A stretch of 64,000 bases of DNA from Chryseobacterium sp. MYb264 (GCF_035974275.1 NZ_CP142422.1:62001-126000); one strand, 5' to 3'; counted from the first letter of the stretch, positions 1-8,428 are shown. Notes: generated by a model not told the origin, from the letters alone. Program-made: numbers and translations.

Positions 1-12
1 ACGTTCTCATAA

Positions 13-39
13 AAAACTCCCGAAAGCTTCGGGAGTTTT
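13..39. terminator. Bidirectional intrinsic terminator
   Basis: A 12-bp perfect stem (aaaactcccgaa / ttcgggagtttt) closes over a 3-nt loop. It is flanked by A on one side and T on the other, so it works on both strands. It ends the minus-strand lipoprotein gene just right of it and probably a plus-strand gene outside the window. Confidence 0.85.
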
Positions 40-44
40 ATTTG

Positions 45-515
45 TTATCTTATATAATCTACATAGATATAATCGGGAGTTCCGTCTCCATCATAATCTT
101 GCATATCGTCTTTATCTTGCAATTCCATCATTCTTAGCTCTTTGCTTGTAAGAACGGTAACTCTGTATTTGTCATCTCCTTCATTCTTGAATTTCAATGT
201 CAAATCTTTTGTTTCTTCATTATAAGTATATGTACCTTCGCTGGTTGCATTTACCTGGCAATCTGCTCCGGTTCCTGTGTAGGCAGTATATTTTGTATAA
301 AAATCTGTTCTGAAAGTAATAAAACTTTTAGCCTCACATCCTGTAGGTACATCTGTATTAATTACTGTTTTATTGTCTTTTCCTGAAACATACTCTATTT
401 TGCTTACCTTCCAGTCGCCTTTCATGATGTCTAGTTCATAAGCTTTAGTATCATCATCTTCACAAGAAGTAAGCGCTAGCGCTGAAAAGGCAAATAAAAG
501 TAGTTGTTTTTTCAT
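45..515 (-). CDS. Lipocalin-like lipoprotein
   Basis: This 156-residue protein starts with a lipoprotein signal peptide (MKKQLLLFAFSALALTSC), with the lipobox LTSC placing the lipidated Cys at residue 18. An acidic EDDD stretch follows; in Bacteroidota acidic residues after the Cys can favour export to the cell surface, but here that is inference. The mature part has the pattern of small lipocalin-like domains: a GDWKVSKIEY start, alternating beta strands, FITFRTD in the middle and a TYTYNEETKDLTLKF strand. The end (DYDGDGTPDYIYVDY) resembles a calcium-binding DxDxDG loop. No enzymatic role is visible. It stands alone and ends at the bidirectional terminator beside it. Confidence 0.75.
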   Translation of the reverse strand: MKKQLLLFAFSALALTSCEDDDTKAYELDIMKGDWKVSKIEYVSGKDNKTVINTDVPTGCEAKSFITFRTDFYTKYTAYTGTGADCQVNATSEGTYTYNEETKDLTLKFKNEGDDKYRVTVLTSKELRMMELQDKDDMQDYDGDGTPDYIYVDYIR

Positions 516-614
516 TTTTACAAATTTAAGAATATGCTAAAATATAAATAAATTTGAAATATCTATAATGAAATTCAGGTTTTTTAAACGAATGTTTGTA
601 AAAAATATAATCTG

Positions 615-735
615 GGTAGCAGGTTTTAGGATTTAGGTTTTAAAAAAATCTCTAAAGCAGCATGATTTCTCATTTATTCGAAAAATATAACAGTCTATTT
701 TTTTTAACTAAATCCTAAGTCCTAATATCTACTAC
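615..735. repeat. Imperfect inverted repeat downstream of yqhD
   Basis: An arm at 615-640 (ggtagcaggttttaggattt...) is roughly the reverse complement of an arm at 706-735 (aactaaatcctaagtcctaa...tctactacc). About 65 bp of A/T-rich sequence lie between them. The arms match imperfectly and there is no clear U-tract, so this could be a decayed intergenic repeat element rather than a terminator. Confidence 0.4.
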
Positions 736-742
736 CTGAATA

Positions 743-1906
743 TTAATAACTCATTTCCACAATCTTATAAGCATCTTGTGGCGTAAGGTTTTTATGTTCT
801 CCTAGACCTAACCAGTTTCTTTCTGTAAATGCTTTTTCCACTCGTTCAGCTGTTCCGTTGAAGTCTTCAGTATATTCTGAAAGTTTGGTCTGGATATGCA
901 GGCTGTGGAAAAATTCTTCTAATTTTTGAATTCCCAATTCTGCTTTTTCTTCCACTGAACCTTCTTTAATACCCCAAACTCTTTCCGCGTATTGCGCTAA
1001 TTTTCCTTTTTTAGCTTCAAAATTATAACGGTAATGAGAAGGGGCAATGATTGCCAATGTTCTTGCGTGATCGATTCCGAAATAAGCCGTCAATTCGTGT
1101 CCCATTGCGTGAACTGCCCAGTCGGTAATCACACCTTTCTGAATCAGTCCGTTCAGAGCCATTGTGCAGCACCACATAAAGTTTCCTGCCGCATCATAAT
1201 TAAAATCATCTGCCAATACTTTGGGAGCAGTTTCCTGTAAGCTGATCAAAATGCTTTCAGCAATTCTCTCCTGAAGATCTGCCGAAGAAGGAGCTGTCAT
1301 GTACTGTTCCAAAACGTGAGTATACGCATCTGTAAGTCCGTTTACCACTTGGTTTTTAGGAATAGTTCTTACCACTTCAGGATCTAACACAGAAAATTCA
1401 GGGAAAAGTCCCGGACCACCCGAAGATAGTTTTTCATTAGTTTCTCTTCTTGAAATTACATATCCCGAATTCATTTCAGAACCCGTTGCTGGCAATGTTA
1501 AAATACTTCCGAAAGGCATTCCTTCACCTTCAAAAGTACGTACGGGTTTTGTAAGGATTTCCCAAGGTTCACCATTGTAATTGGCAGCTGCAGAAAGAAA
1601 TTTCGTTCCGTCGATCACAGAACCGCCACCTACAGCCAGAAGATAGGTAATATTATTTTCTTTAATGAAGTTTAAAGCATTAATCAATACTTCATATTCA
1701 GGATTGGCAGGAACTCCGCCGAATTCATATAGAGTGTGATCTTTCAAAGCTTCTTTTACCTGATCGTAAACACCATTATTTTTGATACTTCCGCCACCGT
1801 AGATCATTAAAATTCTTGCATCTTGAGGGATTTCTTTTGAAATTTTAGCAATTTCACCTTTCCCGAAAAGTATTTTTGTTGGATTTTTAAATTCGAAATT
1901 AAGCAT
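743..1906 (-). CDS. yqhD: YqhD-type iron-dependent alcohol dehydrogenase / aldehyde reductase
   Basis: Group III metal-dependent alcohol dehydrogenase that reduces aldehydes to alcohols with NADPH in the cytoplasm. The length, 387 residues, equals that of E. coli YqhD, and the sequence follows it closely by eye. The N-terminal Rossmann part has YGGGSIKNNG near residue 36 and GGGSVIDGTKF at 93-103. The catalytic metal ligands expected for the family are at D193, H197, H266 and H280 (DHARTLAII), all present. YqhD family members detoxify short-chain and peroxidation-derived aldehydes, so that is the likely job here; the physiological substrate cannot be read from sequence. It appears monocistronic, with a -7 box just upstream. 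Confidence 0.92.
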   Translation of the reverse strand: MLNFEFKNPTKILFGKGEIAKISKEIPQDARILMIYGGGSIKNNGVYDQVKEALKDHTLYEFGGVPANPEYEVLINALNFIKENNITYLLAVGGGSVIDGTKFLSAAANYNGEPWEILTKPVRTFEGEGMPFGSILTLPATGSEMNSGYVISRRETNEKLSSGGPGLFPEFSVLDPEVVRTIPKNQVVNGLTDAYTHVLEQYMTAPSSADLQERIAESILISLQETAPKVLADDFNYDAAGNFMWCCTMALNGLIQKGVITDWAVHAMGHELTAYFGIDHARTLAIIAPSHYRYNFEAKKGKLAQYAERVWGIKEGSVEEKAELGIQKLEEFFHSLHIQTKLSEYTEDFNGTAERVEKAFTERNWLGLGEHKNLTPQDAYKIVEMSY

Positions 1907-1928
1907 TGTTCTTAAATTTATAATAATT

Positions 1929-1936
1929 CAAATTTA
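1929..1936 (-). promoter_or_regulatory. Flavobacterial -7 box for yqhD
   Basis: On the minus strand this reads TAAATTTG, a full match to TAnnTTTG, 22 nt before the yqhD start. No convincing TTG -33 element is at the usual 19-nt spacing. Confidence 0.5.
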
Positions 1937-2046
1937 CGGAAAGCATCGTGAAATTTAAGTTAAGAAAGTTTTAAAATTAAAGTTACTATGATCGACTTTA
2001 AGAATGAAAGACGTGAAAGTATTTTAGATTAAATTTTGTATAAAAA

Positions 2047-2090
2047 ATAACCACAAAAGAGAGACAAAATATCACTTCTTTTGTGGTTAT
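2047..2090 (-). terminator. Intrinsic terminator after the DUF3667 gene
   Basis: A 14-bp stem (ataaccacaaaaga / tcttttgtggttat) with a 16-nt loop lies 20 bp past the DUF3667 stop. On the minus strand it is followed by a T-run, which fits rho-independent termination. Confidence 0.75.
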
Positions 2091-2109
2091 TGAATTATAA
2101 AATGAGCTC

Positions 2110-2910
2110 TTATTTTTTTGGAAGTAAATATTGAACAGCTTCAGGACCTTTGATATAAGCATAAATACTGAGTCCGATTACTATAAGAATAAGCATGATG
2201 AAATAAGCAACGACGATCAACCCAAAAATTCCAATTACCCTTAGAATAATTGTTTTCCATGATCGCTCACTGTAAAATCCTTTATAGAACCAGATGAGCA
2301 TAAAGAAACTGCCGACAAAAAGGACGAGCGTCGTGAAAATGGCAAAAAGCTGAATGTCATCCCGGATAAAATAGAGGATAGGATATACAAAAATAATATT
2401 GAGAATATTATAATAAGAAAGGACGAAAGCATTCATTACCACATGTTCATAGTAATTCTGCCCCCATTTCATAAATACTGTTTTCGATAATAAGGCAAAA
2501 AACGGAACCAACAAAAGCATAAAAATAGAATTGTAGCTGTTCATTGTCGCCATCAAGTCTGTTAATATCGATGAATTGGGAGTATATTTTTCGTAAAATA
2601 GCTTAAGAACCTTTTCAAAATGAATGACTTTGTAAGAAAGAAAAGCGGAAATACCACTTAACAAAAACGCAAGCAGAATAGGTTTATAATGATTGACCCT
2701 GTTGCCGTCAATAAAATCTTTCGCTGTTTTGCCAGGGTTTTTAAGAATTTTTTTTACCGAATACAGGAAACCTTTATTGGTGTGAAGAAAAGTATACTGA
2801 ACTTCATCAATCACATATTTTCTGTTGATTCTTTTGTATTTTTTCTGCCCGCAGTTTCCGCAGAAATTAGCCGTAATTATTTCATTACAGTTGAGACAAA
2901 TGTTTTCCAT
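2110..2910 (-). CDS. DUF3667 zinc-ribbon membrane protein
   Basis: The 266-residue protein begins with a short zinc ribbon: C5xxC8 and C17xxC20 in ENICLNCNEIITANFCGNCGQKK. A conserved region (FLHTNKGFLYSVKKILKNPGKTAKDFI) leads into HYKPILLAFLLSG and then four to five hydrophobic helices. This order is the DUF3667 signature found widely in Bacteroidota; the function is unknown. A small two-helix protein gene lies 22 bp upstream on the same strand, so the two are probably cotranscribed. Confidence 0.85.
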   Translation of the reverse strand: MENICLNCNEIITANFCGNCGQKKYKRINRKYVIDEVQYTFLHTNKGFLYSVKKILKNPGKTAKDFIDGNRVNHYKPILLAFLLSGISAFLSYKVIHFEKVLKLFYEKYTPNSSILTDLMATMNSYNSIFMLLLVPFFALLSKTVFMKWGQNYYEHVVMNAFVLSYYNILNIIFVYPILYFIRDDIQLFAIFTTLVLFVGSFFMLIWFYKGFYSERSWKTIILRVIGIFGLIVVAYFIMLILIVIGLSIYAYIKGPEAVQYLLPKK

Positions 2911-2932
2911 CGTTAATTGTTTTTTTGTGAAA

Positions 2933-3181
2933 TTATTTTGAATCTCTGCTTTTTATTTCGTCTTTTATCTGCTTTAAAACAGCAAGACTCGGTAATAACG
3001 ATCCGAAGCATGCAACGGAAATAGCCGCCAATGCAGGTTTTTTAGAGGTAATGGAAACATACAGAAGAATGCAGCAGGTGAGAACCATAAAACTTCCCAA
3101 AACAATAACGATTATTTGACTGTTTTTCTCTTTTGCTTTAAGTTCATCTAAACTCAGTTCGTTTAATTTTTTAGTTTTCAT
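2933..3181 (-). CDS. Small two-helix membrane protein
   Basis: An 82-residue protein with a charged N-terminus (KLNELSLDELKAKEKNS), two hydrophobic helices around residues 23-45 and 50-68, and a charged C-terminal tail. Short flavobacterial proteins of this layout are often labelled redox-active disulfide protein 2, but only adjacent Cys-Cys residues in the first helix are seen here and no redox motif is evident, so that name should not be taken as a function. It is 22 bp upstream of the DUF3667 gene and likely forms a two-gene operon with it. Confidence 0.65.
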   Translation of the reverse strand: MKTKKLNELSLDELKAKEKNSQIIVIVLGSFMVLTCCILLYVSITSKKPALAAISVACFGSLLPSLAVLKQIKDEIKSRDSK

Positions 3182-3290
3182 AGTTTTCGAAGGTTATTGA
3201 AAACGAAACTACAAAAAAATCCTTAAAGTATAAACTTATATGATCTGATTGGATAATTTGTAACTCTAAATTCATAAATTGTAGTATAAT

Positions 3291-4269
3291 TTACCTTTTT
3301 ACGATGAATTTTTCATTTTTGCAATCCAGGATCAGGGTTGAATGAAGAAAAATTTTATTTCCAAGCATTCCTTTCATTCCCGAACTTTTCATCAGGAAGT
3401 TTTGCATTTTCGATGTTCCTTCAATATGAGTGACCTCGGATAGTGGCAAAAAGGAATTCGCAATCTTCAGTTTTTGACGGGCAAAAGATGTTTTTATGGT
3501 TAATGAATTTCCCCACGAATTTCCTTTTTCATATTTTGTTTTACTGTTGGGGGAACCTGTATTTTGCATACTGCTCAGCATGGGTAATCAATTCATATCC
3601 GCTGGTTCCGGAATCATACATCAGTTTTAAATGCTCATTTCCGATGGTAGCCGGAATTAAAATTTTTCGCTTTTTAAATTCAAAATTGCAAAATCCTTTT
3701 TCATCAATTGTTTTAATGAACGAACAAAGATGATGCTTAAAATTTAAGACAATAATTCTCTTCTCAAGCAAATCGCTTCCAATAGTTCCAATGATAGAAA
3801 TAGCTTTTGGATTGTTAAAATTAATTTCATTTCCATAGGGAATGAATGAGAAATAGGGAGAAGAAACTTGCATTTGATCTATATTAAAACTTAAAATCAA
3901 CTCTTTAAAATTTCCTTTGGGAAGAAACTTTTTTTGAATAGACTTTAAAGGGTTTTGATAAAATGTAGTGGTTGGGGACCCGGTATCAAGCTGCATATAA
4001 AATGTCTGATTGATATTTTTTAATCTGACGGGAAGCAAAAGGGCAGAATGAAGATTGTCTCCGTCTGCGATCCATGTTATCTTACTATTTTCCGAAATGC
4101 CAGAGATGATAAGCCGATTAGGCGGTGGCGTAAATTTTTGGTTAAAATAAATATAGCCTACAATCAATAACAGGCTGAAAATAATAAATGTACCTACTGC
4201 AATTTTCTTGAAAGTTTTCATTTTCGTTTTTTCTGCAAGATTCGCATTTCTAAAATCAAATTCCTGCAA
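3291..4269 (-). pseudogene. Aspartyl-protease-like (retropepsin) protein, frameshifted
   Basis: Two frames together encode one protein. The first runs from 4269 to the stop at 3541: an N-terminal transmembrane anchor (KIAVGTFIIFSLLLIVGYIYF) followed by aspartyl-protease-like DTGSP near residue 95 and DSGTSGYE near residue 219. The second frame continues from about 3550 to 3291 (NSKTKYEKGNSWGN...DCKNEKFIVKR). Removing one G from the run of five at 3549-3553 joins them as RFPNSKTKYE and gives about 325 residues. Two DSG/DTG motifs in an anchored protein suggest a pepsin-like or retropepsin-like fold acting outside the membrane. It could be a real pseudogene, a phase-variable tract or a sequencing error. 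Confidence 0.75.
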
Positions 4270-4308
4270 AAATGATATGACAATTTTACGACAATTGAAT
4301 GACTGTTT

Positions 4309-4848
4309 TTATAAGAAGTTGATTTTTAGATTTCTATATAAATCGTTTTTCTTGTTTAAACTTAATCCATTCATAATGATAATGATCAGTTTTAAAACTA
4401 AAAATAAAAGTAAAGGGATGAGAAAGACGGGAAATCTCAGCGAAAATAGTTTTTGAATAAACGGAGTGACAATCATTACAACAGAAGTAATAAGCGCCAA
4501 AATAATCTGAATACTTACTATATTTTTACCCAATTCTTTGTTATCATGATCTTTCGTTTTGTAAGTCAAAATCATTGGAAAAATAATACCCCCAAAGGGA
4601 ATAATGAGTCCGGCTAATGCGGAGAGATTAATCAGTTTTGCTCTGGAAAGATCAATAATTTTTTCTTTCACAGAAAGATTTTCAGAATCTGTATTCAAAG
4701 CGTTGGCTAAAGCCTTTAAAGTATATCCTTTTGGGATGTTTCCGGCTTCAATCCTTTGAACGGTTCTTAAAGAAATTTCTGCTTTTTCCGCAAGCTCAGT
4801 TTGAGTTAAGTTTTTACTTTCTCTCAATAATTGAACTTGGTTTTTCAT
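4309..4848 (-). CDS. XRE-family HTH regulator fused to a membrane domain
   Basis: Residues 1-60 form a Cro/C1-type helix-turn-helix (LRESKNLTQTELAEKAEISLRTVQRIEAGN). After a short linker, residues 75-170 hold three or four hydrophobic helices, including LSALAGLIIPFGGIIFPMI and KELGKNIVSIQIILALI, which look like the DUF4870/Tic20-type membrane domain. Such fusions are common in Flavobacteriia and suggest a membrane-tethered DNA-binding protein, although target and signal are unknown. The gene lies 39 bp upstream of the broken aspartyl-protease gene on the same strand, so it may have been transcribed with it. Confidence 0.8.
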   Translation of the reverse strand: MKNQVQLLRESKNLTQTELAEKAEISLRTVQRIEAGNIPKGYTLKALANALNTDSENLSVKEKIIDLSRAKLINLSALAGLIIPFGGIIFPMILTYKTKDHDNKELGKNIVSIQIILALITSVVMIVTPFIQKLFSLRFPVFLIPLLLFLVLKLIIIIMNGLSLNKKNDLYRNLKINFL

Positions 4849-4955
4849 GGCAAAAATTATCAGTGGTTAAAAGACAAAAATAGTGAATGAAGTGGAAATT
4901 TTCAGGTCTAATCTAAATCTTCAATTTAAATTTTTTTGGAGCTTCCATAATCAAA

Positions 4956-5009
4956 CGTCAGCTCGAGTGATTTTTCGTAACAAAGTGAAGAAAAATTGTA
5001 TCGAGAGCT
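4956..5009. repeat. Dispersed intergenic repeat, copy 1
   Basis: About 54 bp beginning cgtcagctcgagtg and ending tatcgagagct, with an internal palindrome ttttcg...aaagtgaagaaaa. It matches the copy at 25541-25592 at most positions, and both lie between genes. Confidence 0.75.
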
Positions 5010-5018
5010 TTTAGTAAT

Positions 5019-5630
5019 TTATGGATTTAAACAATCTTCACTTTTAAAATAAACCCCATTGCTTTTACTTTCAAGTTTGCCTGTTTTTCTGTTGATTTTA
5101 ATGAAAAAAGATTCTTTAGTCTGAGGACAGTTTTTGGTCTTTGACAAATACAGAGAAATATTTTGATTGTCCATTTTATAAGAACCTCCCGTTTTATCAC
5201 CGGAATCAAAAGTAAAACCATACGTTTTCGCAATCAGAAGTGCTTCCGGAAGATTATCAATCGAGCCAATAAATGTTCTCAGCTGTTGTTCATCAGAAAA
5301 ATATCTTGACTGGCTGTTTTCACAGGCAATGATATAGGAAAAACATCTGTTGCCCACGCATTCCTGAAAGAAACCTTTTTCAGGTGCCGGATCATTGATC
5401 GTCATCAGCATAGGCATCTGACTTTCATAAATGATAGATTTATCGGGATCCGGATCGCTGTCGTTACGAAGAACCGACCAATAATCGAATTTTTTGTCAG
5501 GCACAATAAAAGGGTAGAGCAGATCTGTATTGTCGAGAATTTCCGGAATTTTTTTGAAATCAGAAGGAACCGTTTTCTGGCTGAAAACGAAACCGGATAA
5601 TAACAAGGCCATCGGAAAAAATAATTTCAT
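5019..5630 (-). CDS. Secreted protein of unknown function
   Basis: The 203-residue product has a cleavable signal peptide (MKLFFPMALLLSGFVFSQ, probable cut after FS before Q). The mature part has four scattered Cys residues (CVGNRCF, ACENS, NCPQT, EDCLNP) that could pair as disulfides in the periplasm. No catalytic motif or family was recognised. The gene lies in a run of minus-strand genes for small secreted proteins, next to a lipoprotein gene 34 bp upstream. Confidence 0.65.
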   Translation of the reverse strand: MKLFFPMALLLSGFVFSQKTVPSDFKKIPEILDNTDLLYPFIVPDKKFDYWSVLRNDSDPDPDKSIIYESQMPMLMTINDPAPEKGFFQECVGNRCFSYIIACENSQSRYFSDEQQLRTFIGSIDNLPEALLIAKTYGFTFDSGDKTGGSYKMDNQNISLYLSKTKNCPQTKESFFIKINRKTGKLESKSNGVYFKSEDCLNP

Positions 5631-5664
5631 TCTGTAGTTTTTGCAAATTTAGGAATGTCAAATC

Positions 5665-6069
5665 TTATTCCAATATAATTTTATAATGTCCTTTTTCGTC
5701 TTTTACATCAATGCCTACGCCGGTAAATGTTAATTTATCAATTTGATAGCCGTCACAACCGCCTTTAAATTCAGAAGATTGGATGGAAAATTTAAAAACT
5801 TTCAAAGAAGAATAAAAAGTATAATTTTTTGTTCCGTTATAAGCACCCACATTTTCTAAAACAACTTTATCATCGGATGTTGTCGTTAATGGTACACTCA
5901 CATTATTCTCGTCCTGAATAGAATAAGGTTTCAATGTTCCATTCGTGATCAGATTTTCATTATTGGAATCCACGAATTCAAAAACAATTGGGAAAGGTGC
6001 ATTGTAGCAAGTTTCGCCACAAGCGGTGAAGAGGAATGTGAGAGTAAAAAGTAGGAATATTTTTTTCAT
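5665..6069 (-). CDS. Small lipoprotein
   Basis: A 134-residue protein with a lipoprotein signal peptide (MKKIFLLFTLTFLFTAC); the lipobox FTAC makes C17 the likely lipidated residue. The rest is beta-rich (IVFEFVDSNNENL, DKVVLENVG, YTFYSSLKVFKFSIQ) and resembles short Ig-like or carbohydrate-binding-like sandwich domains in overall pattern only. No function assigned. Same strand as the secreted protein downstream, 34 bp apart. Confidence 0.65.
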   Translation of the reverse strand: MKKIFLLFTLTFLFTACGETCYNAPFPIVFEFVDSNNENLITNGTLKPYSIQDENNVSVPLTTTSDDKVVLENVGAYNGTKNYTFYSSLKVFKFSIQSSEFKGGCDGYQIDKLTFTGVGIDVKDEKGHYKIILE

Positions 6070-6122
6070 GGAATTGTAGATTAATTAAATAAAATTAATC
6101 ATTAAACCTTAGGTAAGCAAAA

Positions 6123-6251
6123 TTATAATATATTTGAATTATAACGAGTTCTGAATATTTTTAAAGCCTGAGCAAGTTGACGATCTGTAATATCAAAATC
6201 ATCTATATTGAGCTCTATTTTATCTTTATCGTGAAAGAAGTACAGATAATT
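6123..6251 (-). pseudogene. 3' fragment of the membrane-protein gene split by the IS
   Basis: Read on the minus strand, this segment encodes NYLYFFHDKDKIELNIDD and ends RTRYNSNIL then stop. If the IS and one copy of AATT are removed, the reading frame continues exactly from the 5' part at 7721-8258 (..NDYRPEIN + YLYFFHDK..), giving a protein of about 220 residues. The fragment now begins with an ATG lying inside the IS end (6255-6257), so a 44-residue peptide could still be made, but probably without function. Confidence 0.85.
6248..6251. repeat. Target site duplication AATT, left copy
   Basis: AATT here and at 7721-7724 directly flank the terminal inverted repeats. Restoring one copy repairs the interrupted reading frame, which confirms it as the target duplication. 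Confidence 0.85.
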
Positions 6252-6267
6252 AGTCATTCCTTAAAAA
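6252..6267 (+). repeat. Left terminal inverted repeat of the IS
   Basis: agtcattccttaaaaa; pairs with 7705-7720 with two mismatches at positions 5 and 6. Confidence 0.85.
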
Positions 6268-6370
6268 CCAAGTAATATTTTGATTATCAGTTTTATGCAC
6301 TTATATTTCGTAAAAAATCGTTGTAAAAAATTGCAATAAATTGTATTTTTAGGATATAAAAAGTGGCAAA

Positions 6371-7711
6371 ATGTTAGGCAAAATAAGAGAGGATTTACAG
6401 CAGAATTTATTCAAGACCAGGCTTACGGAGCTTATTAATATGGAGCATCCGGTGGTAAAATTAGCTGGGGAGATTTCCTGGGATAAAATGGAGTCAGAGT
6501 TTGAGAAATTATTTTCAGAAAACGGAAGACCTTCTATTGCTATCCGTAAAATAGCAGGAATGCTTTTGCTCAAGGAAATGTTTAAAGAAAGTGATGAAAG
6601 TGTAATAGAGAGATGGATTGAGAATGCGTATTGGCAATATTTTACCGGAGAAACCTTTTTCCAGACAGAGCAGCCTTTCGATCCGAGCAATTTTGTACAC
6701 TTCAGAAAAAGAATTGGAGATAAGGGTTTGGAATTTCTTTTGGGACAAAGCGTTTCTCTCCATCCCAAAGCCAAAACAGAAGATGAAGTTCAGGTAGATA
6801 CGACGGTTCAGGAGAAGAACATTACCTTTCCTACCGATGCCAAATTAGCAAAAAAAGTAATCGACAATTGTAGAAAAATAGCAGAAAAAGAGAGCGTTGT
6901 ACAAAGACAAAGCTACAGAAGAGTGAGCAAACAATTATTGCGGGACGCTTTTTTTGGACATCATCCCAGAAGACAGAAGAAGGCAAAAATGGCGAGGAAA
7001 AAGCTCAGGACGATTGGTAAAAGAGTTCTTCGGGAATTGGAAAGAAAACTTCCTAAAGATGTTTTGAAAGGCTACGAAGACGTTTTTAAAATTTACCTTA
7101 AAGCACTCACCCAAGAACGTACCACGAAAGATAAAATTTACAGTCTTCACGAGCCACAAGTTGCGTGTATTGCGAAAGGAAAATCGGGAAAAGCATACGA
7201 GTTTGGGACAAAAGTAGCAGTAGTAAGAGGTCGGAAAACAGGGATCATCAGCTCGGTAAAGAGATTTTCTGGCAATCCTCACGATAGTAAAACTCTTGAA
7301 GAATCATTGGCACAGAGTGAGAGGGTAAGAAAATCCGTTGGCGGAACAAGACCTACGAAAGCCACTACAGACAGAGGATTTAAAGGAATCAAAGAAGTGG
7401 AAGGAACAGCAATTTTGCTTCCCGCAAAAAAAGAAAAAACAAAATATGGGCAACAAGTAGCCAGATTAAGATTCCGGGCAAGAGCAGCCATAGAACCTTG
7501 TATCTCTCATTTAAAAAGAAACCACTCCTTAGGATTAAACTTCCTGAAAGGAGTGGCTGGAGATATTAATAATGCATTATTAGCAGGGATTGGATACAAT
7601 TTGAAGATGAGATTGAATCAAATCAAACAACAAATTCTTCTTTGGCTCGAACTTGTTCTCCGAATCTTTTTAGGCAAATATAATTTTCAAAGTCAAAAAA
7701 CAGCTTTTTAA
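6371..7711 (+). CDS. IS5-family DDE transposase
   Basis: A 446-residue transposase that cuts and joins the IS ends. The N-terminal part (residues 40-130) is the DUF772-like region with SIAIRKIAGMLLLKEMF and FDPSNFVHFRKRIG. The catalytic core follows: D143 in QVDTTVQEKN, a second Asp in TTDRGFKG near residue 335, and Glu in AAIEPCISHLKRNHSLGLNF, which has the Y/R..E..K-type spacing typical of IS4/IS5 enzymes. The basic stretch around residues 185-225 is an insertion between the first and second Asp. The frame is complete and likely active. The gene fills nearly the whole element. Confidence 0.92.
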   Translation: MLGKIREDLQQNLFKTRLTELINMEHPVVKLAGEISWDKMESEFEKLFSENGRPSIAIRKIAGMLLLKEMFKESDESVIERWIENAYWQYFTGETFFQTEQPFDPSNFVHFRKRIGDKGLEFLLGQSVSLHPKAKTEDEVQVDTTVQEKNITFPTDAKLAKKVIDNCRKIAEKESVVQRQSYRRVSKQLLRDAFFGHHPRRQKKAKMARKKLRTIGKRVLRELERKLPKDVLKGYEDVFKIYLKALTQERTTKDKIYSLHEPQVACIAKGKSGKAYEFGTKVAVVRGRKTGIISSVKRFSGNPHDSKTLEESLAQSERVRKSVGGTRPTKATTDRGFKGIKEVEGTAILLPAKKEKTKYGQQVARLRFRARAAIEPCISHLKRNHSLGLNFLKGVAGDINNALLAGIGYNLKMRLNQIKQQILLWLELVLRIFLGKYNFQSQKTAF

Positions 7712-7720
7712 GGAGCGACT
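7705..7720 (-). repeat. Right terminal inverted repeat of the IS
   Basis: tttttaaggagcgact on the plus strand; holds the transposase stop (7709-7711). Together with the A of the target duplication it creates the premature TAG of the interrupted gene at 7719-7721. Confidence 0.85.
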
Positions 7721-8258
7721 AATTAATTTCCGGTCGGTAATCATTTTTTGACTCTCGACTCACAAGATGCTTTACAATAATTTTTTCCAGTTGTATTTCA
7801 TTCCATAAATATTTTGGTCGATTTTCTATTTGAATTCCTTTGCCATCAATGGAAATCATGATTTTGGATATTTTTTTAATCTCCAAAATGATTTTAAAAA
7901 CAAAATAACCAATAAATCCGGTTAGTACAAGTAATATAAATATCACAGTACCATTAAATTGGAATTTAAAAACTGAAAGAAAAAATAATCCTAAAATAAC
8001 GAAAATACTATAAGCCGCAATTGCGATGATTCGTCCTGATTGAGAATACTTAACGATCACTTCATCAGGAATAGTTTTTTCATCATATTCAATAGCATCT
8101 TTTTTATGAATATTATATTCTTTATGAATAAAAACTCCATTAATAAAGGCTCCTATAAAAAAGATTATTGAAAGAATGAAAAAATATTGAAGTAAATAAA
8201 TACCTGTGAAGAGTGCTAAAAGCCCTAATACAGCATAAAAAATAATTCCGAATTTCAT
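7719..8258 (-). pseudogene. 5' part of a membrane protein gene interrupted by the IS
   Basis: Encodes 179 residues and stops at a TAG formed by the IS end. Hydrophobic helices are seen at residues 3-19, 23-46, 77-98 and 104-127. After them comes a soluble C-terminal part (KISKIMISIDGKGIQIENRPKYLWNEI) that reads like a small PH-like beta domain. The missing 41 residues lie beyond the IS at 6123-6245. The intact protein would be a four-helix membrane protein with a cytosolic domain of about 90 residues. Function unknown; the truncation removes half of the soluble domain, so it is probably inactive. Confidence 0.85.
7721..7724. repeat. Target site duplication AATT, right copy
   Basis: Second copy of the 4-bp duplication flanking the IS; see the left copy at 6248-6251. 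Confidence 0.85.
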
Positions 8259-8394
8259 GGATTGTTAATGTTTTTTACTAAGATACAGCTTTCACTTAAC
8301 TCGCATTGATTTTAAGAGAATATTTTTTACGTTTAATTGATTATATCCTGCAAAAATATTGATAAATTTTCATTATTTTTAAACTTAAGTTCAT

Positions 8395-8424
8395 TTGAAT
8401 TCAAAATAAAATCTCCTACATTTG
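8395..8424 (+). promoter_or_regulatory. Canonical flavobacterial promoter of ppc
   Basis: TTG at 8395-8397, a 19-nt spacer, then TACATTTG at 8417-8424, an exact TTG-N19-TAnnTTTG promoter. The ppc ATG begins only 4 nt after the -7 box, so transcription would start at or next to the start codon. Confidence 0.75.
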
Positions 8425-8428
8425 TTAT

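Larger units (their letters stand above)
6252..7720 (+). mobile_element. IS5-type insertion sequence, 1469 bp, complete
   Basis: The element is bounded by 16-bp terminal inverted repeats: agtcattccttaaaaa at 6252-6267, and 7705-7720 whose reverse complement is agtcgctccttaaaaa (14 of 16 match). A 4-bp direct repeat AATT lies immediately outside. It carries one transposase gene with its reading frame intact, whose stop codon falls inside the right repeat. The size, single gene and 4-bp duplication fit the IS5 group. Because the ORF, both ends and the duplication are all preserved, insertion looks recent. Exact IS name not known. Confidence 0.9.
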
